NCBI GenBank assembly: GCA_947506075.1
Contig: CANNNN010000172.1
Span: 1 to 5,805 of the forward strand
Direction: 5' to 3'
Source: Methylococcaceae bacterium
Lineage (GTDB): Bacteria; Pseudomonadota; Gammaproteobacteria; Methylococcales; Methylomonadaceae
Length of the DNA stretch: 5,805 nucleotides
The notes beneath the pieces are model-generated. The model was not told the origin of the DNA. It made no database searches and saw only the letters and a program-made list of their open reading frames with translations. Shown in pieces: positions 1 through 4,833 of the stretch; within the stretch, counting starts at the first letter, position 1; each line of letters starts with the position of its first letter. A program made the position numbers and the translations under genes.

Positions 1-32
1 CGCACAAATCCAACTATTGTTGCGTAACGCGC

Positions 33-56
33 ATCATGCTAAGCTTTAGCAATGAT
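33..56. promoter_or_regulatory. Palindromic candidate operator at the higB start
   Basis: The core is TGCTAA-gct-TTAGCA at 37-51, with six-base perfect arms. The symmetry extends outward as ATCAT (33-37) and ATGAT (52-56), with a single-base offset on the right. The toxin start codon ATG (52-54) lies inside the right arm. A second short palindrome, GCGTAACGC, sits at 22-30. HigA-type antitoxins usually repress their own operon by binding palindromes near the promoter, so an autoregulatory operator is the natural inference. A hairpin affecting toxin translation is an alternative. A possible -10 (TATTGT, 15-20) is weak, and its -35 would lie outside the window. Confidence 0.45.
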
Positions 57-330
57 TAAATCGTTTCGACATAAAGGTCTCAAGAAGTTCTTTGAATCAG
101 CTTCAGTCGCGGGTATTCAACCTCAACACGCGAAACGTTTGAGAATGCAACTTGTGGCGCTAGATACTGCAACGATCATTGAAGATATGGATATCCCCGG
201 CTTTAAATTACACTCTTTGAAGGGCTCAGACAATGGCCGATGGTCAGTTTGGGTGAATGGCAACTGGCGTGTTACGTTTGAATTCCAAGACGGGCATGCT
301 TTCATACTTGATTACGAGGATTACCACTAA
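52..330 (+). CDS. higB: HigB-family toxin, RelE/ParE superfamily mRNA interferase
   Basis: This 92-residue protein is the toxin of a type II toxin-antitoxin pair. HigB enzymes cut mRNA at the ribosome and slow growth when the antitoxin is lost. Length and sequence follow Proteus vulgaris HigB closely: MIKSF-HKGL at the N-terminus, F-KLH-LKG at 51-58, W-V-NWR-TF-F at 64-78, and a terminal DYEDYH. The residues described as catalytic in that protein are all present at the same numbers: His54, Lys57, Arg73, Tyr91 and His92, so the toxin looks active. An in-frame stop at 40-42 makes ATG 52 the first possible ATG. There is no Shine-Dalgarno sequence before it, and it overlaps a palindrome, suggesting weak or controlled translation. 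The TAA stop shares one base with the higA start. Toxin-before-antitoxin order is typical of higBA. Confidence 0.93.
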   Translation: MIKSFRHKGLKKFFESASVAGIQPQHAKRLRMQLVALDTATIIEDMDIPGFKLHSLKGSDNGRWSVWVNGNWRVTFEFQDGHAFILDYEDYH

Positions 331-623
331 TGGCTATGCATAATCCACCTCACCCAGGCGAGTTTATTCGTGAAGTTTATCTGGAACCTTTCGCAATCAC
401 TGGCAGACAACTTTCTTTTAAACTTGGCGTTTCACCTTCTACGTTGAGCCGTATCTTAAAAGGTAACAGCAGTATAAGTTCAGAAATGGCACTTCGTCTT
501 TCCAAGTCCTTGGGGCGCTCTCCTGAAAGCTGGCTGGCTATGCAGGACAACTATGATCTTTGGCATGCAAGGCAATCAGTCAATCTTGACGCTGTGGAAA
601 AAATTGAATTTAGGGCGGCATAA
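330..623 (+). CDS. higA: HigA-family antitoxin, XRE-type helix-turn-helix
   Basis: This 97-residue protein is the antitoxin partner of the upstream HigB. HigA proteins bind and neutralise HigB and repress the operon through a helix-turn-helix. The family signature is clear: HPGEFIREVYLEP at 8-20, an XRE helix-turn-helix at about 26-45 (RQLSFKLGVSPSTLSRILKG), then EMALRLSKSLG-SPE-WL-MQ-NYDLW at 52-78. The start ATG at 330 overlaps the higB stop (TAATG), which implies translational coupling. A GAGGA at 316-320, inside higB, sits nine bases before this ATG and favours it over the second ATG at 336. The gene ends 18 bases before a tRNA 3' fragment, so the pair lies at the inner edge of a probable integrated element, where it could stabilise that element. 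Confidence 0.94.
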   Translation: MAMHNPPHPGEFIREVYLEPFAITGRQLSFKLGVSPSTLSRILKGNSSISSEMALRLSKSLGRSPESWLAMQDNYDLWHARQSVNLDAVEKIEFRAA

Positions 624-641
624 TTCATTGTCCCTATAGCT

Positions 642-669
642 GGCGGTTCGATTCCGCCCCTGGGCACCA
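642..669 (+). repeat. tRNA-Phe-like 3' end fragment, candidate attachment site
   Basis: The bases fold as the end of a tRNA: T stem GGCGG (642-646), T loop TTCGATT, T stem CCGCC, acceptor strand CCTGGGC, discriminator A and CCA. The matching 5' acceptor would be GCCCAGG, as in gammaproteobacterial tRNA-Phe genes from memory. The 76 bases ending here contain no such 5' strand, D arm or anticodon arm and instead overlap the end of higA, so this is not a complete gene. A 3' tRNA remnant followed by a terminator is the usual distal attachment site (attR) left by tRNA-targeting integrases. By orientation the island lies to the left, with the intact tRNA upstream of the window. The tRNA 3'-end reading is strong. 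The Phe identity and the att role are inference. Confidence 0.8.
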
Positions 670-676
670 AGAATTG

Positions 677-699
677 CCGACCACTGCGTCGGTTTTTTT
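677..699 (+). terminator. Intrinsic terminator after the tRNA fragment
   Basis: A five-base-pair stem, CCGAC (677-681) with GTCGG (688-692), closes a six-base loop and is followed at once by seven T. It begins seven bases after the tRNA CCA end, so it was probably the native tRNA terminator kept on the chromosomal side of the integration junction. It would now also end higBA transcription. Confidence 0.85.
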
Positions 700-740
700 G
701 CCCGAAGGTTAGACCGGGTTATTTCCTGATCGGTTGAAAG

Positions 741-857
741 TCAACTGTGACGTCAAGTTGTAACAATACAATGTTATTGTCACCTGTTGCCAAAGCCAAA
801 CCTATTGTGAAGTGGAAACTAATACTATGGCTCTTTCACAGCAAGGCTCAATCATCC
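741..857. repeat. Diverged direct repeat, left copy
   Basis: Bases 741-800 align without gaps to 2112-2171, with 42 of 60 identical by hand count. The first 38 bases have nine differences, eight of them transitions. After a less similar middle, GCTCAATCATCC at 846-857 recurs exactly at 2232-2243. Weaker similarity may begin as early as 721. The copy ends ten bases before the start codon at 868, so it forms the whole upstream region of that gene. Within it TGTGAA (806-811) and TTCACA (835-840) form a loose inverted repeat. Together with the right copy it brackets two genes. I recognise no named element, and there are no integron attC core sites. Confidence 0.55.
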
Positions 858-867
858 GTTTAAGAAA

Positions 868-1761
868 ATGACTACAAAACTTCGAACATTATCATTCACT
901 TTTGTAATGATTTTTTTCATAATAGCCGGATGGATTTGCTTTCAGTTATGGCAGAATAACAAATATGTAGAATATCCAAACAGATCAACAGTCCAGCATA
1001 GTCTAAGTAGCTGGATTTCTTGGCTAGACTCACATCGTTCTGAGATACTGAGCGACTCAAACCCAATGCTTTGGTGGATGCTGAAAGAAAGTGCCACCTT
1101 AACCGAAAACTCAACTCTTATCGGTTTATATGAGGATTATAAGGTTCGTTACTTAGACTCTAATCCGAATAACGTGTGGTCACATTTATTCTACAAGGAT
1201 TCGATAGCGCCATTGAATCCAATGCGCTTACAAAATTTTCCCGGCTACAATATTTTCTTTTTATATGGCGCCAGTTGCAGTTCAAGCTTGGGCCGTGAGA
1301 TGGCCGTTACAGAGCAGTTGTCACCGTCGTTCTGTGATAATCATTTATTTTCCCCAGCATGCGCAACTCACCAGTTGATGGGCTTCCGCTTTTTACAGAG
1401 ACGGCAGTGCGGTAATCAAAAAGACACCTCTGAAGCAATCAATAGCCTTCAGAATCGATTGGTTTCACAGTTGTCTTGGGATTTTAGGTTGGTGGATGTC
1501 TACTTACAAAGGGTATTAATGCTCGTGGATTCTGGCGCACATGAAAGAGTTAAACCTATTTGGATCAAGCGCGTACTTTCGGAACAGAACTCAGATGGCG
1601 GATGGTCTGGATTTGAGCCTTTAATTCCTCTCTCTAAAGACCTTTCCATTGGATTCACCTTTACCTCGAAAGTAATAGGCATAGATAGAGATCAATCGAC
1701 CTTTCATCCAACTGTACAGGGTGTATTGTTAATGAGTTTATTGCTTTCCGCATCAAAGTAG
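868..1761 (+). CDS. Membrane-anchored protein of unknown function with a DGGW motif
   Basis: I do not recognise this 297-residue protein. It begins with a short basic stretch and one hydrophobic segment (about 9-28), which predicts a single inner-membrane anchor with the remainder in the periplasm. No lipobox or clear signal-peptidase site is visible. The body is rich in Trp, Leu and Ser and probably mostly helical. Near the C-terminus lies SEQNSDGGWSGF (238-249, DGGW at 243-246), followed by HPTVQGVLLMSLL (280-292). A QN-DGGW motif before such a helix recalls alpha/alpha-toroid proteins such as terpenoid cyclases, but one motif does not establish an enzyme. Four cysteines after the anchor (137, 156, 165, 181) could form disulfides in the periplasm. 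The start has only a weak purine tract before it (AAGAAA). A smaller cysteine-rich gene follows 41 bases downstream. Confidence 0.7.
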   Translation: MTTKLRTLSFTFVMIFFIIAGWICFQLWQNNKYVEYPNRSTVQHSLSSWISWLDSHRSEILSDSNPMLWWMLKESATLTENSTLIGLYEDYKVRYLDSNPNNVWSHLFYKDSIAPLNPMRLQNFPGYNIFFLYGASCSSSLGREMAVTEQLSPSFCDNHLFSPACATHQLMGFRFLQRRQCGNQKDTSEAINSLQNRLVSQLSWDFRLVDVYLQRVLMLVDSGAHERVKPIWIKRVLSEQNSDGGWSGFEPLIPLSKDLSIGFTFTSKVIGIDRDQSTFHPTVQGVLLMSLLLSASK

Positions 1762-1802
1762 TAGAATCCTAATCTTCTCTTTGTAGGCGTATCTACCTAA
1801 AA

Positions 1803-2087
1803 ATGGATAATGACATCTTAATCAACCAAGCAAGACGTCTTTATGCTGCATTAGAGGTCGAGCAAGGCAAGCGACAACTTGATCGCCTTGACCACCTTGT
1901 AATACGAGCATATTGCCGTTATCAACGCCGACTGAATCAATGTGTCTTATGCTATCAGACTCGGCTTGTTGACTGCGATCGGGAAGTTTTAGGGAAGTTT
2001 TGCCCTCACAAACGTTCGAATAAGTCTTCCGTGAAAGATCCTCTTCTTAATCTGCTTAGTGAAATGATAACGTTGGGCACTCCCTAA
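1803..2087 (+). CDS. Small cysteine-rich basic protein of unknown function
   Basis: This 94-residue protein is not recognised. Its first half (about 5-45) looks helical and charged, rich in Arg, Leu and Gln. The centre holds five cysteines: Cys38, then C-V-L-C at 47-50, Cys58, and C-P-H at 67-69. The CxxC plus CxH spacing could bind zinc or another metal, but no named domain is evident. There is no signal peptide or membrane segment, so it should be cytoplasmic. No good Shine-Dalgarno precedes ATG 1803. An in-frame stop at 1770-1772 excludes an upstream ATG, and the next in-frame Met is near the C-terminus. The 41-base gap to the upstream gene contains a small TAGG/CCTA inverted repeat (1785-1799) but no terminator, so co-transcription is plausible. 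The coding status is likely rather than certain. Confidence 0.6.
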   Translation: MDNDILINQARRLYAALEVEQGKRQLDRLDHLVIRAYCRYQRRLNQCVLCYQTRLVDCDREVLGKFCPHKRSNKSSVKDPLLNLLSEMITLGTP

Positions 2088-2111
2088 ATTTCGTATCCGG
2101 GCATTGTCGAA

Positions 2112-2243
2112 TCAGTTGTGACGCTAAGCTTTAACAATACAGCGTTACTCTGCTTGGCTGTTAAAGCCAAATCGGGGACAGAATGCCAAGGGTCTTATTT
2201 TTTGCTAAGAGCTAACGACTGAAAACCCTAAGCTCAATCATCC
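2112..2243. repeat. Diverged direct repeat, right copy
   Basis: This is the partner of 741-857 in the same orientation. Bases 2112-2171 match at 42 of 60 positions, including an exact nine-base run AAAGCCAAA (2163-2171), and GCTCAATCATCC matches exactly at 2232-2243. The middle is about 15 bases longer here and includes a GGGGACAGA stretch absent from the left copy. Unlike the left copy, it does not lead into an evident start codon. A related 16-mer (GCTAAGCTTTA-CAAT, one mismatch) occurs at 2123-2138 and at 38-53 before higB; that match could be chance. Confidence 0.55.
2154..2170. other. Perfect hairpin TTGGCT/AGCCAA inside the right repeat
   Basis: TTGGCT (2154-2159) and AGCCAA (2165-2170) form a six-base-pair stem with loop GTTAA. 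No T tract follows directly, so it is not a standard terminator for the gene ending at 2087. The left repeat copy has lost or never had the left arm. Confidence 0.4.
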
Positions 2244-2397
2244 CATTTTGGTTCCGAGCACTGCAAAAAGAACGCAACACCTCAAAAATGCCCAGGGATC
2301 ATAATCATCAGCACCAAGATACGCTTTGGCGACTTGAGGAACAGGATATGCACCATAAACGAGGGATCTTTCAAAAAACGGGGATCGTGTTCGACTA

Positions 2398-3396
2398 CTA
2401 GGACTCGGCTTTTTGTTCACGTGCCAGCAGGTTTTGCACGGCGGTTAGCGGCGCCAAACCTTCATATAATACCTTGTATGTTTGCACGGTAATCGGCATG
2501 TCCACGCCATATTTTTTAGCCAGCAAATAGGTTTCTTTTGCGGCCGAAATACCTTCAATTTCCTGACCAATATCCTGCATAGCCGCTAGTTTGTCTTTGC
2601 CTAGACCCAGGGCTAAACCAAATCGTCGGTTTCTGGATTGATTATCGGTGCATGTCAGTATTAGGTCACCGAGGCCTGCCAGCCCCATAAAAGTTTCCTG
2701 TTTGCCGCCAAGTTTGACACCCAGGCGAATTATTTCGGTTAATCCACGGGTAATCAAGGCCGCCCGGGTATTGGCGCCAAATCCGAGGCCATCGGCGATG
2801 CCTGCGGCTATAGCCATGACGTTTTTTACTGCGCCCCCGACTTCTACGCCAATCAAATCTGTGTTGGTATATGTTCGAAAACGTTCACTGTGCAGGATGC
2901 CGGCCAAATGGTTGGCAAAATCCGGTTGGTATGACGCGATGGTGATAGCTGTCGGCAACTCGGCCGCGACTTCATTTGCAAAACTGGGCCCTGAAAGCAA
3001 GGCTGCCGGTGTTTCTGGAGAAAAAATATCGGCTACAACTTCGTGTAACAAGGCGCCGTTATCGGGATTAAAGCCTTTGGTTGCCCAGGCTATTTGTATC
3101 TCGTTGGATGAGTACGCTTTGAGTTTAATTAGCGTATCTTTAAAGGCGTGACTGGGTACCGAAACCAGCATCAGACTGGTAAAGCCTGCGACCTCAGCCA
3201 GGTCGGACGTAACTGCTAGGTTTTTAGGGAAAGCTAGGCCGGGCAAATAGCGTTTGTTTTGACGATCTTGTGCTAATGACGCCGCATGTTCCGGATGATG
3301 ACACCATAAAAGCGTCTGACAGCCATTTCTGGCTGCCAGAATTGCCAAAGCCGTTCCCCATGAGCCTGCGCCCAGGACAGCTATTTTTTCAGTCAT
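2398..3396 (-). CDS. gpsA: Glycerol-3-phosphate dehydrogenase [NAD(P)+]
   Basis: The enzyme reduces dihydroxyacetone phosphate to sn-glycerol 3-phosphate in the cytoplasm, supplying the phospholipid backbone. The 332-residue length is normal. Visible motifs, numbered from ATG 3396: Rossmann loop GAGSWG (9-14), SVPSHAF (79-85), WATKGF (104-109), LSGPSFANEVA (134-144), EVGGAVKNV with the conserved catalytic-type Lys181, GFGANTRAALITRGL (196-210), GLAGLGDL (218-225), and SRNRRFG (234-240). A TTG-initiated start at 3402 would add two residues, but AGGGA (plus-strand 3403-3407) lies six bases before ATG 3396 and abuts the TTG, so ATG 3396 is chosen. It is last in the leftward run, 32 bases after secB, as in E. 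coli. There cysE follows; here the operon ends in accessory sequence. Confidence 0.98.
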   Translation of the reverse strand: MTEKIAVLGAGSWGTALAILAARNGCQTLLWCHHPEHAASLAQDRQNKRYLPGLAFPKNLAVTSDLAEVAGFTSLMLVSVPSHAFKDTLIKLKAYSSNEIQIAWATKGFNPDNGALLHEVVADIFSPETPAALLSGPSFANEVAAELPTAITIASYQPDFANHLAGILHSERFRTYTNTDLIGVEVGGAVKNVMAIAAGIADGLGFGANTRAALITRGLTEIIRLGVKLGGKQETFMGLAGLGDLILTCTDNQSRNRRFGLALGLGKDKLAAMQDIGQEIEGISAAKETYLLAKKYGVDMPITVQTYKVLYEGLAPLTAVQNLLAREQKAES

Positions 3397-3402
3397 CAAC
3401 AA

Positions 3403-3407
3403 TCCCT
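3403..3407 (-). promoter_or_regulatory. gpsA ribosome binding site that decides the start
   Basis: The minus-strand sequence is AGGGA, then TTGTTG, then ATG. The six-base spacing suits ATG 3396 and rules against TTG 3402. Confidence 0.8.
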
Positions 3408-3428
3408 ATAACAAGCTCAGAACAGGGA

Positions 3429-3896
3429 CTAATTGATGGTTGCCGATGCAGGCGCTTGTTGTGCTTGCTGTAAATGTTGCGAATATAAGGCGTCAAAATT
3501 GACGGGTGCTAATAGCATCTGCGGAAAACCGCCCTTGGTCACAAGATCGGAAATGGCTTCTCTTGCGTACGGAAACAAAATATTGGGGCAGAAACTGCCA
3601 ACCATCGGTCCCATTTCTGCATCGGTAAAGCCGCCTAAAGAGAATATACCCGCCTGATTAACTTCAACAAGATAGGCTGTTGCATCGTTGTTTTTAACAG
3701 TGATGGTTACCGTCAGTGCGACTTCGTACATAGAGTTTTCTAAAGGATCCACATGGGTACCCAGATTAAAATCGACCGTAGGTTCCCATTTTTCAGTGAA
3801 CACTTTAGGTGAGTTGGGCGTCTCGAAGGACATGTCTTTGGTATAAATTTTCTGGATGGAAAATTGTTTTTCTACCGGGGTAGTTTCTTCGCTCAT
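3429..3896 (-). CDS. secB: Protein-export chaperone SecB
   Basis: SecB is a cytoplasmic tetrameric chaperone that keeps precursor proteins unfolded and passes them to SecA at the SecYEG translocon. The 155 residues equal the E. coli length. Hallmarks are QKIYTKDMSFETPNSP (15-30), YLVEVNQAGIFSL (75-87), CPNILFPYAREAIS (103-116), GGFPQMLLAPVNFDALY (122-138) and a Gln/Ala-rich C-terminal tail (141-149) of the kind that contacts SecA. ATG 3896 gives the family-standard N-terminus; the preceding purine tract AAAGAAA is a modest ribosome site. The gene lies between yibN (55 bases upstream) and gpsA (32 bases downstream), in the order known from E. coli but without grxC in between. Confidence 0.98.
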   Translation of the reverse strand: MSEETTPVEKQFSIQKIYTKDMSFETPNSPKVFTEKWEPTVDFNLGTHVDPLENSMYEVALTVTITVKNNDATAYLVEVNQAGIFSLGGFTDAEMGPMVGSFCPNILFPYAREAISDLVTKGGFPQMLLAPVNFDALYSQHLQQAQQAPASATIN

Positions 3897-3951
3897 GTTG
3901 AATTTCTTTGGTTAGGGTTTAAGGACTGGATAGGTGCTTTGGAGTAAGGCT

Positions 3952-4395
3952 TTAACTTTTATTCTTGCCGGTTAATTTTATCGGTAATTTGTAATCGTTA
4001 ACCCAGGCTTGCATGCCGCCGCTAATTACGAAAACCTGCTCGAATCCTGCTTTAGTCAACAGTTTTCCGGCCGATGCGGAGCGCGTTCCAGTTTGGCAGG
4101 CAATAAGCACAGCTTTGTGTTTATTAGCTTCCAGTTTGGGCAGATGAGTCGACAAATTACCCAAAGGTGTGTTGATCGCATTTTCAATATGGCCTTTAAG
4201 AAACTCTTCCGGTTCACGTACATCGATAACAATAGTGTCGCTATCATTCATTTTGGCAACAGCCAGTAATGGCGAAACGGCACCGAATTTTTTGAGTGCG
4301 GTTTCGATTAATTCCTGGATGAGTAAAAAAGTAACGACTGCCAAAGCAAGAGATAATATGTAGTGATTTAAGATGAATTCTAGTAAGCGTTCCAT
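3952..4395 (-). CDS. yibN: Membrane-anchored rhodanese-like protein, YibN type
   Basis: From ATG 4395 this is a 147-residue protein with one transmembrane segment (about 10-28) followed by a cytoplasmic or membrane-proximal rhodanese domain (about 40-140). Visible features are VIDVREPEEFLKGHI-NAIN (56-75), the active-site loop C100-QTGT-R105 (the Cys-X4-Arg cradle of sulfurtransferases), and GGMQAW (127-132). The intact catalytic Cys contrasts with E. coli YibN, whose loop as I recall it does not match well. The true sulfur donor and acceptor are unknown. The reading frame stays open upstream to a TTG at 4476, which would add 27 residues. I prefer ATG 4395 because the length then matches E. 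coli YibN (about 143) and the transmembrane segment falls at the usual position; no good Shine-Dalgarno supports either start. The gene leads the leftward yibN-secB-gpsA run and is divergent from gpmI. Confidence 0.9.
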   Translation of the reverse strand: MERLLEFILNHYILSLALAVVTFLLIQELIETALKKFGAVSPLLAVAKMNDSDTIVIDVREPEEFLKGHIENAINTPLGNLSTHLPKLEANKHKAVLIACQTGTRSASAGKLLTKAGFEQVFVISGGMQAWVNDYKLPIKLTGKNKS

Positions 4396-4476
4396 GGATA
4401 GATTTGTAAAGTTAAGTGAAAAGATGAAAGTTATTGGAGCAGAGGAGCCTGCATCATTATTAATCAGCAACAGCAA

Positions 4477-4833
4477 ATAAACTGGGCAGGCCTGCTTTTT
4501 TGCATCAGAAGTGCCAGATACCTGGAAATATTGGCTTGCATGTCGGCCTTGCGTTTCATAGGACTGCTGTATATTTCCGATTTATTGAAGCTGATTAAAA
4601 AGAACCCGTGAAGATTTATTTGTACACAACTATTGTCAACGTGTATTAATATAATGGTTACTTGATTACGCAGTTGGCACAGGCCAACAGACAAGAAACC
4701 TGTTAATCTCGCAAAATAATACATCACTACGGCTGTTTTGGGTAATGAAGAATATCTTTGGACAACAAAGTGAGGTGTTTGTATGCCTAATAGTAATGCG
4801 ATTTTTTTTTAGTAAAGAAAGATAAGGATAAAG
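4477..4833. promoter_or_regulatory. Divergent yibN/gpmI intergenic control region
   Basis: About 440 bases separate the preferred yibN and gpmI starts, enough for two promoters. On the minus strand a perfect TTGACA (plus 4634-4639) is a candidate -35 for the yibN operon, but the AT-rich -10 region is poor (TAAATC at 15 bases). On the plus strand an AT-rich TATAAT occurs at 4651-4656 without a good -35. TACAC (4623-4627) and GTGTA (4641-4645) form an inverted repeat around the TTGACA and could be an operator. A second one, CTTTG (4756-4760) and CAAAG (4766-4770), lies nearer gpmI. A frame on the minus strand (4464-4727) has no recognisable product and is not called. Confidence 0.4.
4783..4812 (+). 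CDS. Possible nine-codon leader ORF upstream of gpmI
   Basis: ATG 4783 opens a nine-residue peptide (MPNSNAIFF) ending at TAG 4810-4812, 21 bases before the gpmI start. A GAGG at 4772-4775 sits seven bases upstream, a spacing good enough for translation. The last codons are formed by a run of nine T (4802-4810), prone to polymerase slippage. No stem typical of attenuation was found beside it. It could be a leader peptide, or a chance frame. Confidence 0.2.
   Translation: MPNSNAIFF

Larger units (their letters stand above)
2088..2397. other. Convergent intergenic region without a convincing gene
   Basis: This region separates the rightward cysteine-rich gene from the leftward gpsA. It holds the right repeat copy, a hairpin, and an REP-like GGGGACAGA stretch. 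Short open frames occur on both strands of 2216-2420: a 37-codon one on + (2288-2401) and a 60-codon one on - (2238-2420). Neither has a ribosome binding site or a recognisable product, and both overlap the gpsA end. A weak hairpin just past the gpsA stop on the minus strand (arms about 2372-2388, one mismatch, then T) might end gpsA transcription. Confidence 0.5.

Noticed and set aside
594..669. Complete tRNA gene ending at 669
   Set aside because: Only the T arm, acceptor 3' strand and CCA are present. No GCCCAGG 5' strand, D arm or anticodon arm lies in the preceding bases, which include the end of higA.
806..840. CRP-like site from TGTGAA and TTCACA
   Set aside because: The arms are 23 bases apart, far more than the six-base spacer of a CRP site.
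741..2243. Integron attC sites around the two-gene module
   Set aside because: The repeats lack paired GTTRRRY and RYYYAAC cores in the required arrangement, and no integron integrase is in view.
2288..2401. Plus-strand 37-residue His/Gln-rich frame
   Set aside because: It has no Shine-Dalgarno, no recognised product, and its stop overlaps the gpsA end; most likely a chance frame, though a remnant of a lost gene cannot be excluded.
2238..2420. Minus-strand 60-residue frame after gpsA
   Set aside because: Its start lies within the gpsA 3' end, it has no ribosome site and no recognisable motif, and it overlaps the right repeat.
2648..3151. Plus-strand 167-residue frame
   Set aside because: It lies wholly antisense to gpsA, whose motifs are unmistakable; composition is that of a shadow frame.
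4464..4727. Minus-strand 87-residue frame in the yibN-gpmI intergenic region
   Set aside because: No family resemblance and no ribosome site; it covers AT-rich sequence expected to hold the divergent promoters and overlaps the extended yibN frame.
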